A stretch of 64,000 bases of DNA from Natronosalvus amylolyticus (GCF_024298845.1 NZ_CP101156.1:868001-932000), one strand, 5' to 3'; numbered from the stretch's first letter, positions 1 to 8,898 are shown. Notes: a model not told the origin generated them from the sequence alone. Made by a program: numbers and translations.

Positions 1-261
1 CGTAACGGGCTGTTCCCGGCCCGCCTTTCCGTCGATGCCTGTTTTGACGAGGATTGCTCGTTGCATACCCAACAGGAAGTCGACCGAATCCGTGGATACG
101 TCCGCGCTGGCGCGTTCCTCGGCGTCGGAACTGTCACCGTCGACTGTGCGAACGTGACCAACCCTGAGAAGGTCTCACCAGCACTCGAGGCCTGTGCGGA
201 GCGCGCCGAGCGTGAAGGGTTATCGTTCGAACTCGACGCACCCATTAGCCTCGAGCGGTAA
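1..261 (+). CDS. C-terminal part of an unidentified protein (5' end outside window)
   Basis: The reading frame is open from base 1 and stops at 259-261, so only the last 86 codons are visible. The fragment ends in a compact alpha/beta-like segment (GVGTVTVDCANVTNP followed by an alanine/glutamate-rich helix) and contains three cysteines. I do not recognise the family. It lies 9 bases upstream of a METTL5-like methylase on the same strand, so the two are probably co-transcribed. That pairing hints at an RNA- or translation-related role, but this is inference from context only. No internal start needs to be invoked; the frame continues upstream of the window. Confidence 0.7.
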   Translation, partial: RNGLFPARLSVDACFDEDCSLHTQQEVDRIRGYVRAGAFLGVGTVTVDCANVTNPEKVSPALEACAERAEREGLSFELDAPISLER

Positions 262-270
262 CCGCAGGAC

Positions 271-1056
271 ATGACCCGCGGCCCTGCTCGCCGAACGCTC
301 GAACGACGACTCGAGTCAGTCGCTGATTTTTCCGATCCCCGAGCAGACCTCGAGCAGTATCTCACGACTCCGGCGATTGCGGCCCACATTGCCCACCTGG
401 CTGCCATGCACGACGAGATAACGGGAACGACGGTCATCGACCTCGGAACTGGGACCGGGATGCTCGCGCTCGCTGTCGGCCAGTACGGCCCAGAACGCGT
501 GATCGGCCTCGATATCGACCGGGAAGCCTTGCAGACGGCTCGAGCAAACGAACAGCGGGTTCGGGCAGCGGTCGAGGACAGCGGCCAGAGCGGTCCACAC
601 GCCAACGCTGACTCAAACGGCCCAGCCTACGAGTGGGTACAGGCCGACGTCCGGAGCGTCCCGCTCTATCTCGACAGCAGTCGCCGGAGCCAGGCGACAT
701 CGACGCGGGACCGTTCTGTCTCACGTACTGCCGCGACCGACGCGCACCGAGAGCCGGTCGTTGTCGTTTCGAACCCGCCGTTCGGCGCCCAGCGCGGGAA
801 TCGACACGCCGATAGACCGTTTCTCGAGGAAGCCAGTATCCTGGCGGACGTCTCCTATACGATTCACAACGCGGGGAGCCAGGAGTTTGTCGAATCGTTC
901 GCGAGAGACCACGGGGGTACGGTCACCCACGCGTTTCGAGCAACCCTCGAGGTCGGCCACCGATTCGAGTTTCACGACGATGCCCAAGTCGACCTCGAGA
1001 CGGAAGTGTATCGAATCGAGTGGGATCAGGCCCAAAACAGCGTAGAACTGCGCTAA
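271..1056 (+). CDS. METTL5-like SAM-dependent methyltransferase
   Basis: A class I SAM-dependent methylase of the METTL5/COG2263 type, whose eukaryotic member N6-methylates an adenosine of small-subunit rRNA; an rRNA or other RNA substrate is therefore likely here. The SAM-binding motif DLGTGTGMLAL is near residue 55, an acidic motif IV-like segment (GLDIDREAL) follows, and the catalytic NPPFG motif of N6-adenine methylases is near residue 170. A Ser/Thr/Arg-rich insertion of about 30 residues just before NPPFG is not part of the core fold and may be lineage-specific. The ATG at 271 gives a normal N-terminus. Its stop overlaps the stop of the convergent rhomboid gene by 4 bases. Confidence 0.88.
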   Translation: MTRGPARRTLERRLESVADFSDPRADLEQYLTTPAIAAHIAHLAAMHDEITGTTVIDLGTGTGMLALAVGQYGPERVIGLDIDREALQTARANEQRVRAAVEDSGQSGPHANADSNGPAYEWVQADVRSVPLYLDSSRRSQATSTRDRSVSRTAATDAHREPVVVVSNPPFGAQRGNRHADRPFLEEASILADVSYTIHNAGSQEFVESFARDHGGTVTHAFRATLEVGHRFEFHDDAQVDLETEVYRIEWDQAQNSVELR

Positions 1057-2843
1057 TTGTACGATTCCTTACTCGCGATTTGAACGATGGTGTCGTCCAC
1101 GTGGACGTACAGTTCGTCGTCGACACGAACGAACTCGAGGCCGTTTGCCGTCACTGATTCGTTGTGTTCAGGTATGGAGACTGTTGCCGTCTCCGTGTCA
1201 TTCCCGTGTACCTCGAGGAAGAATTCGCCGTCGCTTGGCGCGATTGTCACGTTCTGGCCGCTAATCTGTGCATTCGCGGTCGACTGATCGCTCGCGAAGG
1301 CGTGCCTTCGCTCGCTGCCTGTGTCGAGCCACACCTGATAGACGGTGTCGTTTCCGACCGGGGTCCAGCCCTGACGTTCAGCTCGCACGGTTTCGCGCCA
1401 GCCTGGACCACCGACGATAATCGTTTGCGAGCCCGAAAAGGCCAACCGCTGGGCGGAGACGGCCTCCGTCCAGAGCTGCCTATCTGGATTCGAGACGATC
1501 ACGCCACTGGACTGGACGCCTTCCGGATCGAACGCCTCGAGGTCGACCACTGACGCCATCGGGTTCTGCACACCCTCGGCGTACTCGACCGTGTATCCCT
1601 CGACGGTCACCGACGCCTCGTTGTCCGCCATGCCGTCGCCGATCACGAACAGGTTGACTGGAATTGCCGGCCCCGTGATGAGCGCAACGACGACGAGAAC
1701 GACGACGAACGCCGACCACTGGTGGGACGTTTCCGTGATGGCCGTCGGCAATTTCGCCTTCGGCCGCTGAACGAGGGTTCGAATACGAGCGACATCGAGT
1801 GCAGTCGTTCGACTTTGCATCGTCTCGAGCGTTCGACGGAGCGGGCGACCTGTCGTGTGAATAGTTGGTCGGGAGAGGCGATGCTCGAGCCACGGGGGAA
1901 CGATCGACCGTTCTGACCCGACGACGGCGACGGTGGCAACGAGGGCGAGAGCGGTGACGGCGATAACACCCGGCCCCTGAAACAGGATGTACTCGTTGGC
2001 GCCACCGAACCAGTAAATCGCCCACAGAGATTTCGAAAAGCCGTAGACGAGAACTGCAAGCCACAGATACAGCGGATTGGGACGGTAGTTCCGGTGGCGA
2101 AAGACGAAAAGCGCCAGCAGAAATCCGAGGAAAAAGCCGAGTGCGTGTCCCTGAATCGCGATGGTCGCCCACGACGGCGGCGATGGTGGCCGTGGCTGGG
2201 CCACGTAGACACCGATCGGTAACTCGAGGGCGGACTGAATTCGTGAAACGGTCCCCTGCACGCCGATGGCGGCGATGACCGTCACGATCGGATAACGGAC
2301 GATAGCGAACCCGGCGAATGCGAAGACGACGCCGGAAAAACCGATGACGGGACCGAGCGCGAACACGCTGGTCAGTATGCCGATTCCGATAACGGCTACC
2401 GGAAAGATCACGAACGCTCGAACAACCGGATTGGTCCACCACCCTGAGAACGATTCGCTGCCGCGCTCGTTCGGGTAGTGCCCCCAGGCGTACTCGGCTA
2501 TCGGGGCGATGACGAGCGTCCCGATGAGATTCCCGGTCAGATGACTTGCGCTCGCGTGGGCAAAAGGAGCTGTCAGCATCCCCAGTGGATAAAAGAACGA
2601 GTAGGCGCGGAAGGGTTTGACGACGGGCCTGTTGAAGTTCGTGATCCCGTCCTGGACGAACAGATAGATGAGCAGAACGAATCCGATTGAGACGAGCGTG
2701 CCCCACGGCACGCCGAACAATAGCCGAGAGCGCAGAACGTCACCCCAGCGATGGCTCGGGTGAGACAGTCGCCGAACGGCGACGAGAGAGGCGAGGATCG
2801 TCGCGACGACGAGGATGGCGAGCACGTCCCCGAGCCAGTCCAT
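1053..2843 (-). CDS. Rhomboid family intramembrane serine protease with C-terminal soluble domain
   Basis: A 596-residue membrane protease predicted to cleave transmembrane substrates within the bilayer. The catalytic serine lies in GFSGVVFAF and the histidine in the later helix GHALGFFLGF. The conserved H..N region (HASASHLTGN) of rhomboid proteases is also present. An N-terminal helix (WLGDVLAILVVATIL) precedes the six-helix core. A further membrane segment near residue 400 leads into a beta-rich domain of roughly 170 residues of unknown role, perhaps substrate binding. The start at 2843 (MDWLGD) is preferred over the upstream ATG at 2912, because the extra 23 residues are basic and unlike the rest. 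It is convergent with the METTL5-like gene and divergent from rpo11. Confidence 0.88.
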   Translation of the reverse strand: MDWLGDVLAILVVATILASLVAVRRLSHPSHRWGDVLRSRLLFGVPWGTLVSIGFVLLIYLFVQDGITNFNRPVVKPFRAYSFFYPLGMLTAPFAHASASHLTGNLIGTLVIAPIAEYAWGHYPNERGSESFSGWWTNPVVRAFVIFPVAVIGIGILTSVFALGPVIGFSGVVFAFAGFAIVRYPIVTVIAAIGVQGTVSRIQSALELPIGVYVAQPRPPSPPSWATIAIQGHALGFFLGFLLALFVFRHRNYRPNPLYLWLAVLVYGFSKSLWAIYWFGGANEYILFQGPGVIAVTALALVATVAVVGSERSIVPPWLEHRLSRPTIHTTGRPLRRTLETMQSRTTALDVARIRTLVQRPKAKLPTAITETSHQWSAFVVVLVVVALITGPAIPVNLFVIGDGMADNEASVTVEGYTVEYAEGVQNPMASVVDLEAFDPEGVQSSGVIVSNPDRQLWTEAVSAQRLAFSGSQTIIVGGPGWRETVRAERQGWTPVGNDTVYQVWLDTGSERRHAFASDQSTANAQISGQNVTIAPSDGEFFLEVHGNDTETATVSIPEHNESVTANGLEFVRVDDELYVHVDDTIVQIASKESYN

Positions 2844-2963
2844 AGTCAACCCTGAGGGGGAAGCTGTATAGGGGTTTCCCCTTTTTCCGAACCGAACGCG
2901 TCCGCAGAACACTCGAGAGACGGCTTCGAAAGGTACAAGCGAATAACGAACACAGACATGTGT

Positions 2964-3251
2964 ATGGAACTACGGGTCACCGAGAGTAGCGAGAACGAGC
3001 TCTCGATCGAAATTGTTGGTGAGGATCACACGTTCATGAACGTGCTCAAAGGGGCCCTGCTCGAACACGAGGACGTCACGGCGGCGACCTACGACATGAA
3101 CCCCGAGCAGTCCGGCGGCCAGACCGATCCTATTCTGACGATCAAAACTGACGGAGTCGATCCCCTCGACGCGCTCGAGGACGCAGCAGGCGACGTTCGC
3201 GAAAAGGCAGGCGCGTTCCGCGACGCGTTCGAAGCGGCGAAAGCGGCCTGA
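2964..3251 (+). CDS. rpo11: DNA-directed RNA polymerase subunit Rpo11 (RpoL)
   Basis: A 95-residue homologue of Rpo11/Rpb11. It pairs with Rpo3 in the alpha-like assembly platform of archaeal RNA polymerase. Diagnostic features are the start MELRVTE, the central [18 protein letters not shown] segment shared by L/Rpb11/AC19 subunits, and the C-terminal heterodimerisation helix rich in Ala and Glu. The ATG at 2964 is chosen over the one at 2958 because the family begins with MELRV. It is a single gene here, flanked by the divergent rhomboid gene and followed by a 205-base convergent gap before the GYD-domain gene. That gap (3252-3456) shows nothing else I can support. Confidence 0.95.
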   Translation: MELRVTESSENELSIEIVGEDHTFMNVLKGALLEHEDVTAATYDMNPEQSGGQTDPILTIKTDGVDPLDALEDAAGDVREKAGAFRDAFEAAKAA

Positions 3252-3456
3252 TACTGCTCGAGCCGACTCCGTTTTTTTGACTACTCGAGTCATCGGACCC
3301 CTGCAGCGACCGGTTCGACGGAGAGGCACGAAACCCAAATACCGGTCTCTGTTGCAGTCCTCAGTGGCGGACAGGAGCGGCGTGCTGCAAATCGAGGATG
3401 AATACGGTACTTTCACTGAGTGTATCTTCGGTCTTTCTGCGGACAGGACGAGCACC

Positions 3457-3750
3457 TCATGACATCGTTTCAACGATATCGCGGAACTCGTCGAGGGTGA
3501 ACGCTCGGAGCGTTTCGGTCGTCACGTTTCCGCTTTCCGCGAGCGAAAGCGCAGCCTGCGCTGCCGTCTCGTCATCTGGGAAGTCGGCAACGACGACGCC
3601 GTCGTACTGCCCCATCGTGACGAAAAAATCCTTCCACGTGCCGCCCAGTGATTCGACCATCTCTTTCGCATGCACCGTCCGTTCGGGGCTAGCTCGGACG
3701 TTTTCGACGCCTTGCTGGGTGAAAGAGGTCAAGAGTATGTATGTCGGCAT
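3457..3750 (-). CDS. GYD domain-containing protein
   Basis: A 97-residue protein that matches the small GYD-domain family (ferredoxin-like alpha/beta barrel fold) over its whole length. Recognisable parts are the first strand YILLTSFTQQG, the central GGTWKDFFVTMGQYDGVVV segment, and the helix after FPDDETAAQAALSL. No enzyme activity has been established for the family; it resembles dimeric ferredoxin-like barrel proteins. It is a single gene, convergent with rpo11. The product assignment is family-level only. Confidence 0.88.
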   Translation of the reverse strand: MPTYILLTSFTQQGVENVRASPERTVHAKEMVESLGGTWKDFFVTMGQYDGVVVADFPDDETAAQAALSLAESGNVTTETLRAFTLDEFRDIVETMS

Positions 3751-3806
3751 TACGGACGTGTATCCAACGAACTGAACGATATAGCCCCACCCCGTATCGG
3801 CAGCGA

Positions 3807-4076
3807 TTACTCATCAAGTGAATATACCGTAATGTCCACTTCATCGGGCTCTAAAACACCAGCAGCTACAAACCATTCTATGATATATGAGCGGACAAAA
3901 TACAGGAGAACGAACGAACTGCCAAAGGAAATGAGAATTATTCCTAACGGCATAGTTTGTGAGTCAAACGTCAGTACGAAACCGAAAAAAGCCAAGCAAA
4001 ACCACCAGAACCCAATATAAGCGCCATACGTGAGGATACTGGGACGGGACTCGAGCAAAGAGGTATTTTTGGTCAT
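3807..4076 (-). CDS. Small hypothetical membrane protein
   Basis: An 89-residue protein with two or three hydrophobic segments (around YIGFWWFCLAFFGFVLTF, then GIILISFGSSFVLLYFV) and an acidic C-terminus. I recognise no family. The start at 4076 (MTKNTS) is preferred because a TATTATG-like box around 4104-4111 sits about 30 bases upstream, which fits leaderless initiation; a start at 4094 would lie too close to that box. The gene and its surroundings are clearly A/T-richer than the neighbouring genes, which suggests acquired DNA. It lies beside an IS relic. Confidence 0.6.
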   Translation of the reverse strand: MTKNTSLLESRPSILTYGAYIGFWWFCLAFFGFVLTFDSQTMPLGIILISFGSSFVLLYFVRSYIIEWFVAAGVLEPDEVDITVYSLDE

Positions 4077-4260
4077 AGCTTCTACACAATTCATATCGTA
4101 GAAGCATAATAGTTGTGAAAACTACATTTGGAGTGGACTTCGTCCCACTCGTGCTCTGTAAGCAGCAAAAACGGAACGTTCCACTCACGTTCTGTCAAGA
4201 GACACCTGCTGAATTTTGTGCGTGTATCAGCAGTCAATACACGGTTATCACAACACCGGA

Positions 4261-4490
4261 CGTTGACATCCTCCGCACGACTGAAGTCGTGGATTCCTCG
4301 CGCTTGGGGTCGGGCGTTCCGACGCCAACGGAGGCAATTTCCCGACCTCGGTTGGTCGGTCTCGGTTTGTAGGTGGTGCGTCGAGTGGTGGGCGTGTGGT
4401 GACGCCAGTCCGTTTGGACTACCCTGCTGGCACCCTACAGGCCGTGCCATCGACTCGTCGGGAATACCCGACCTCATGGGGACAAAACGT
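4261..4490 (-). mobile_element. Relic of the right end of an IS1341-type (solo tnpB) element
   Basis: The segment begins with CGTTGACATCC, followed by the perfect hairpin CACGACT-GA-AGTCGTG (4276-4291). Both match the right end of the intact element at 47037-47066. Read on the minus strand, the rest encodes a piece resembling the C-terminus of that element's TnpB: ...SRRF...DESMARPV here against ...SESF...GSMARPV there, followed by a diverged tail. The upstream catalytic part of TnpB is missing. The relic ends directly at the stop codon of the UspA-ferredoxin gene, which suggests a deletion or recombination junction. The region may still carry a decayed omega-RNA scaffold. Confidence 0.75.
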
Positions 4491-5663
4491 CTAGATAACC
4501 CGTTCACGGAGCTGCTCGAGCTGCTTGGCGTTGTAGACTAATTTTACCGCATCGGTCGTCGGCGTGGCGACGCAGGTCAACCGCAGGTTCATCTCGTCGA
4601 CCTCCTCATCGGAGAGGCTCCGGTTGGCCTCCATCTCAACCTCACCATCGACCAGTACCGCCGCACAGTTGATACAGCCACCACCCCGACAGTAGAACGG
4701 CCAGTCGTACCCTTCTGACTCGGCCGCTTCGAGGATGTACTCACCCTTATCGACGGCCAGCGTCCCGTAGGCCTCCGCCGTCAGGTCGGCCTCGGCCGCC
4801 TTCTCGAAGAGATCGTCGTCCTCCAGCGACCAGCTTTGATCCTCGATGACTTCGTAGTCGAGGAACTCGACGGTGGCGCCAATCGACTCCGGTTTCACAG
4901 AGACGACCGGAACCGGCGAGAACCGGACCGTGCGTTCGGTGACGCTCCCGAGCAGGTATCGCCTGAGGCCGGTGCGCCCGTGTGTCCCCATCACGACGAC
5001 ATCTATCTCCGCCTCCGCCACGTATCCGGCGATCACCTCGTGTGGCCGACCGCTACGCGTGGCCGTGACGACCTCCACGCCGGCAGCTTCGCCCCGCTCG
5101 CGTACGTCATCGGTCGGCAGCGACTCCGTCTCGCGCCCGCCAGAAGCGACGTGAAGTGCGTGGAGCGTCCCGCCGACTTCGGACACGAGGTCGATCGCGT
5201 GTTCCGTGGCGGCCTCGGCCCCTTGACTCCCGTCGGTTGGGACGAGGACGGTATCGATCTCGAAGTCGCCGACGGTGTCTTCGTGAACGGTCACGACGGG
5301 GATCGGCGACTCCTGGAGGGTCTGTTCGGCCACGCTGCCCAGCAGGAACCGACCGATTCCCGTCCGACCGTGCGTCCCCATTACGACGACATCAACGCCG
5401 TGCTCCTCCGCGTAGTCCAGTATCACCCGGTAGATCGCCGTTTCCTCGTCGTCGATGATCTCGGTCTTCGGGGTTAGTCCCGCCTCGTTTGCCCCCTCTT
5501 GGATATCCCTTACGGCCTGTTCCGCTTGCTTTCGGTCACCCTGCTCGAGAACGGAGACGACGGTCAGATCGGCGCCGAATAGGTCGGCCATTCGAACGGC
5601 GACGGCTCCGGCTCGCTCCGCCACTTTGCTCCCATCCGTCGGCACGAGGATCTCGCCATACAT
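4491..5663 (-). CDS. Tandem universal stress protein domains fused to a 2Fe-2S ferredoxin
   Basis: A 390-residue protein made of three parts. Residues 1-135 and about 138-265 are two UspA domains, each starting with a VPTDGS strand and ending with the nucleotide-loop signature GTHGRTG...GSV. Residues about 265-390 are a complete plant-type ferredoxin of the haloarchaeal kind, including its N-terminal acidic insertion (DDDLFEKAAEAD). The cluster ligands are C325, C330, C333 and C364 (C-x4-C-x2-C-x30-C). The C-terminus LVYNAKQLEQLRERVI closely resembles free halobacterial ferredoxins. The fusion implies coupling of ATP/AMP sensing with electron transfer, but that role is inference. It is divergent from a heme-type membrane protein gene across 270 bases of A/T-rich DNA. 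Confidence 0.9.
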   Translation of the reverse strand: MYGEILVPTDGSKVAERAGAVAVRMADLFGADLTVVSVLEQGDRKQAEQAVRDIQEGANEAGLTPKTEIIDDEETAIYRVILDYAEEHGVDVVVMGTHGRTGIGRFLLGSVAEQTLQESPIPVVTVHEDTVGDFEIDTVLVPTDGSQGAEAATEHAIDLVSEVGGTLHALHVASGGRETESLPTDDVRERGEAAGVEVVTATRSGRPHEVIAGYVAEAEIDVVVMGTHGRTGLRRYLLGSVTERTVRFSPVPVVSVKPESIGATVEFLDYEVIEDQSWSLEDDDLFEKAAEADLTAEAYGTLAVDKGEYILEAAESEGYDWPFYCRGGGCINCAAVLVDGEVEMEANRSLSDEEVDEMNLRLTCVATPTTDAVKLVYNAKQLEQLRERVI

Positions 5664-5933
5664 ACGCGGAACTATAGTCTCTGTGCAATATCAAACCCAC
5701 CCGCTCTTCCAGTCCCAAGAGAGCCATCTATTCGCTACTGTCAGGGTTGTCGCGGCAACCCGCTTTTAGGAACGGACGAAGTCCGGATCGAACGTTATCT
5801 TCTTTCAGACACGAATATAAGACAGACTCGTCCGGTTTATTACATAGTAAATGCACGGAAACTGTCTATGCTATGGATCGAGATCACACGTAGAATTATA
5901 GCCAGGTGCAGTGAATACTATAGACGAGAATAA

Positions 5934-6575
5934 ATGTCAGTTGACACGAGAAACGAACTCACTCACCATCTGGCAGTGGGAGTCGGTAGCGTCGTCTTCG
6001 CCGCGTTGCTGTGGGTGGCTGGGTATCACGAGCAGCGGGTCGTCGGAGCAGTTCCGTGGTTCCTCTTGGTTCTGGTACTGATCATCGGACCGACAGTGAG
6101 ACTCTGGCCCGGAATCAGACGCCGGTTCTCGGGTAATTTCCCGGTGAACTGGCGGGCTGAACTGGGGATCTGGTTCGCGATCTGGAGTGTCGTTCACCTG
6201 CTTTTCGTGTTTCACGCGAGAGACTGGGACGTCGTCGGCTACTTGGCAGACATGAGCCCGTGGGCGTTCGGATCGTTCGTCGCTGTGATCATGGCGGTCG
6301 GGCTCGCGGCCACCTCGAACAACCGTGCGTACGACTACATGGGTGGGAAAGCGTGGAAGTGGCACCAGACCGTCGGTGCGTACGCGATCTTCTGGCTCCT
6401 CGCCGTCCACATTTACGACAGAGCCTATCTCCGGCCTGGGTTCCCGTCCGAAGATCCACTCCACTGGCTGTACCTGATCACACTCGTTCTCGTCGTCGTG
6501 TTCCAGGGCGCCGCGTTCGCCAAAATCGTCTCCCACTATCGGAAGACGGGTGAGTATCCTTCAGGGTTGAACTGA
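5934..6575 (+). CDS. Ferric reductase-like / MsrQ-YedZ-like heme membrane protein
   Basis: A 213-residue integral membrane protein with about six hydrophobic helices and histidines placed inside them (WSVVHLLFVFH; WKWHQTVGAYAIFWLLAVHIYD). This is the pattern of the ferric-reductase-like transmembrane domain that binds b-type heme in MsrQ/YedZ. Such proteins pass electrons across the membrane, in MsrPQ to a periplasmic molybdenum enzyme. A sulfite-oxidase-fold protein is encoded 3.3 kb away, but the genes are not in one operon, so a pairing is speculative. The upstream ferredoxin-fusion gene is divergent. The ATG at 5934 gives a normal, short cytoplasmic N-terminus. Confidence 0.75.
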   Translation: MSVDTRNELTHHLAVGVGSVVFAALLWVAGYHEQRVVGAVPWFLLVLVLIIGPTVRLWPGIRRRFSGNFPVNWRAELGIWFAIWSVVHLLFVFHARDWDVVGYLADMSPWAFGSFVAVIMAVGLAATSNNRAYDYMGGKAWKWHQTVGAYAIFWLLAVHIYDRAYLRPGFPSEDPLHWLYLITLVLVVVFQGAAFAKIVSHYRKTGEYPSGLN

Positions 6576-6709
6576 TTTGCTCAGTTACATCCTGGATTGT
6601 AGGCGATGAACCATCCAGCGACCACGACGTACCCGTCGACGAGCACCACTACAGCGGAAAATCTAAGATATAGATTTCATTTCAACAGCGCTGAGTAGTC
6701 GAACCCTGT

Positions 6710-7528
6710 TCAACAGACCGCGTAGGCGACGTGAATCACTCCATCAGGACCCACGTGGAGGTCGATGCCTTCGTTCGTATAGCCGGTTTCGACGTTGGTG
6801 CCAAACGGTGACTCGAGCAAGGCCGCTGCAATGTCAGCACCGAGTGCTTCAGGGTCGTCGTACGAATCGATAGTATCGTCGAACGATTGCAACGGTGCCC
6901 AGGCAGGGTCCGCCTGACAGGCACCAGCGTAATTCTCAGGCGCCGGGGGCGATCCAGGGTCGCTGTCGGTGTACTGGGCGATGACGTATCGCTGGTTGTG
7001 TTCGGTGGCAAACGCGGCAAGGTCCTCGTCGTACGCCCGTGACTCGAATCCGTTCGCGTCACGGTGGGCCTCGAGCGCCTCGTGGATGGCCTGTTCGACC
7101 GTCGCGTGTTCGATACCATTGCTCGAGTCGCTCTCCCCGGGTACGTCGGGGCCGATACCAGGGAGGACCGACGCTGGGACGATTCCCGTCGCAAAGAGCG
7201 CCAGAATCACGACGACGATTGCGACGATGGGCAAATACGGTTTCGCCACCTCGAGCCACCCTGGGACAGCAAGGTCGCGCTCGACGTCCTCGTAGGACGG
7301 TTCGACTTGCTCGAGCGTCGGGTTGAGACAACGCGAACACGGCGGGTTGTTCTTGACGTGTTCGCGGCCACAGTTTGGGCACACCCAGACGTACTGCGTA
7401 CCGGTCTCGACGGTCTCGTCCCGTTCGGGGTCGACCTGTTCGAACGACTCGCTGTCACAGGTGGTGCAAGCGTGTGGCTCCTCGTCGCTCGAGTACACCC
7501 GTCCACACCACGTACACCGCCAACTCAC
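6710..7528 (-). CDS. Membrane protein with two N-terminal zinc ribbons and a CAP-like extracellular domain
   Basis: A 272-residue protein with two cytoplasmic zinc-ribbon motifs (CTWCG...CTTC near residues 5-25 and CPNCG...CSRC near 50-70). A single transmembrane helix (YLPIVAIVVVILALFATGIV) lies near residue 100. The outer domain has features of the CAP/SCP fold: a helix with HEALEAHRDANGFES, then YDEDLAAFATEHNQRYV, and a C-terminal strand GIDLHVGPDGVIHVAY. The CAP match is by pattern and is distant. The function is unknown. It is monocistronic, with 134 bases of unremarkable DNA upstream of the preceding gene's end. Confidence 0.75.
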   Translation of the reverse strand: MSWRCTWCGRVYSSDEEPHACTTCDSESFEQVDPERDETVETGTQYVWVCPNCGREHVKNNPPCSRCLNPTLEQVEPSYEDVERDLAVPGWLEVAKPYLPIVAIVVVILALFATGIVPASVLPGIGPDVPGESDSSNGIEHATVEQAIHEALEAHRDANGFESRAYDEDLAAFATEHNQRYVIAQYTDSDPGSPPAPENYAGACQADPAWAPLQSFDDTIDSYDDPEALGADIAAALLESPFGTNVETGYTNEGIDLHVGPDGVIHVAYAVC

Positions 7529-7636
7529 TGGTGAAAGAGGTCGACTGTGGACGATTAAGTGTATCGACTACCGGGCTGGCAATACTATGATCTTGCTATT
7601 CGCTTAAAAGACGATAGTACGTGCAGCGGGAGGCCG

Positions 7637-8449
7637 TCAGCGTCGAACCGGAATATCTCGCTCGTCGAGATAGGCCTTGGTCTCCTCGATAGAGTAATCC
7701 CCGAAGTGGAAGATAGAGGCAGCGAGGCCCGCATCTGCTCCTGCGTCGGTGAATACCTCGTACATATCTTCGGGACCACCACAGCCCGAGGAGGCGATTA
7801 CGGGCGTACTTACGGCATCACAGACGGCTTTTGTAAGTGGAATGTCGTAGCCGTCTTTCGTCCCGTCGGCGTCGATGGAGTTGACGAACAGTTCGCCAGC
7901 ACCGCGAGACTCCGCCTCTTTAGCCCACTCAACCACGTCGATGCCGGTCCCTTCGCGGCCGCCTTTTTTCGTACACTCGAACCAGCAGGACTCACCGTCT
8001 ATCTCGACGAAGTGTTCGCCCTCGTCGTCGAACCGACGTCGAGCGTCGACGCTGATCACGATACACTGGCTGCCAAACGCGCGAGCGCCTTCGTCGATGA
8101 GTTCGGGTCGCTCGAGCGCACCCGTGGTGATCGAGACTTTGTCAGCCCCCGCACGAAGCGTCTCTTTGATGTCCTCGACCGTACGAATCCCACCGCCGAC
8201 GGTGAGGGGGATAAACACTTCGTCGGCAACCCTCTCGACGACCGAGAGCATGGTTTCTCGCCCGTCAGCAGAAGCCGTGATGTCGAGGAAGACGAACTCG
8301 TCGGCACCCGCCTCGTTGTAGGCGCGTGCCATCTCGACGGGATCGCCGGTGTACTTGAGGTCCTGAAAATGAACGCCGGTGTAGACGGCCGGATTCCCGT
8401 TGTCGTCCAGATCGACGTCGATACACGGGATTATGCGCTTGGTGAGCAT
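7637..8449 (-). CDS. hisF: Imidazole glycerol phosphate synthase cyclase subunit HisF
   Basis: A 270-residue (beta/alpha)8 barrel that, with the glutaminase HisH, converts PRFAR and ammonia into imidazole glycerol phosphate and AICAR in histidine synthesis. Signatures are the N-terminal [10 protein letters not shown] with the catalytic Asp, the phosphate-binding [10 protein letters not shown], the second catalytic Asp in VISVDARR, the loop [13 protein letters not shown], and the C-terminal phosphate site ASSGCGG. No other his gene is adjacent, as is common in haloarchaea, where his genes are scattered. The start MLTKRIIP at 8449 matches the family. Confidence 0.96.
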   Translation of the reverse strand: MLTKRIIPCIDVDLDDNGNPAVYTGVHFQDLKYTGDPVEMARAYNEAGADEFVFLDITASADGRETMLSVVERVADEVFIPLTVGGGIRTVEDIKETLRAGADKVSITTGALERPELIDEGARAFGSQCIVISVDARRRFDDEGEHFVEIDGESCWFECTKKGGREGTGIDVVEWAKEAESRGAGELFVNSIDADGTKDGYDIPLTKAVCDAVSTPVIASSGCGGPEDMYEVFTDAGADAGLAASIFHFGDYSIEETKAYLDERDIPVRR

Positions 8450-8567
8450 CTACTCGAGCGTTGGGCCGAACGGGGTTTGACCGTTTCGACCGTGACAGCG
8501 CTATCGGAACCACTCGCGAGTCGTCCGTATGGGAGTGTTTAAGGTCTCGAATCTGCAACCACGAGGT

Positions 8568-8726
8568 ATGGCTGACGATACGACGCACGGACACGATAGC
8601 GAGGAACCACAGGGACGAACGACCGCGCCGATGAGTGAGTTTGCAGTTCGCGATGCGGCCTTCGGCTTCGTCGTGATGGTCATCGGGGTCGCGCTGGTGT
8701 TTGGAATCCCGCTCGCCTTTTTCTGA
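8568..8726 (+). CDS. Small haloarchaeal membrane protein (DUF7550-like)
   Basis: A 52-residue protein with a hydrophilic, His- and Asp-rich N-terminus (MADDTTHGHD) and one C-terminal transmembrane helix (FGFVVMVIGVALVFGIPLAFF). It resembles a small haloarchaeal membrane family that I associate with the name DUF7550; no function is known. The ATG at 8568 is chosen because the longer reading from 8529 adds residues unlike the family. It is transcribed divergently from hisF. The 172 bases downstream, before the convergent RHH gene, show nothing I can name. Confidence 0.6.
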   Translation: MADDTTHGHDSEEPQGRTTAPMSEFAVRDAAFGFVVMVIGVALVFGIPLAFF

Positions 8727-8898
8727 TTTGTAGTCCCCTCTCGAAGGGATACCGTTGCAGGAGAGTTCGACGGCTGTCGAGCCACTCGAGTGAAAAACCG
8801 ATGCTCGAGTTACCGTCGTCCAACGTCACTGGAGAATACTGTCAGACATTCGGAGAACTTGCCGCTACCGTCCGACGAGTTCTCTTTGTCCGGTGGTA

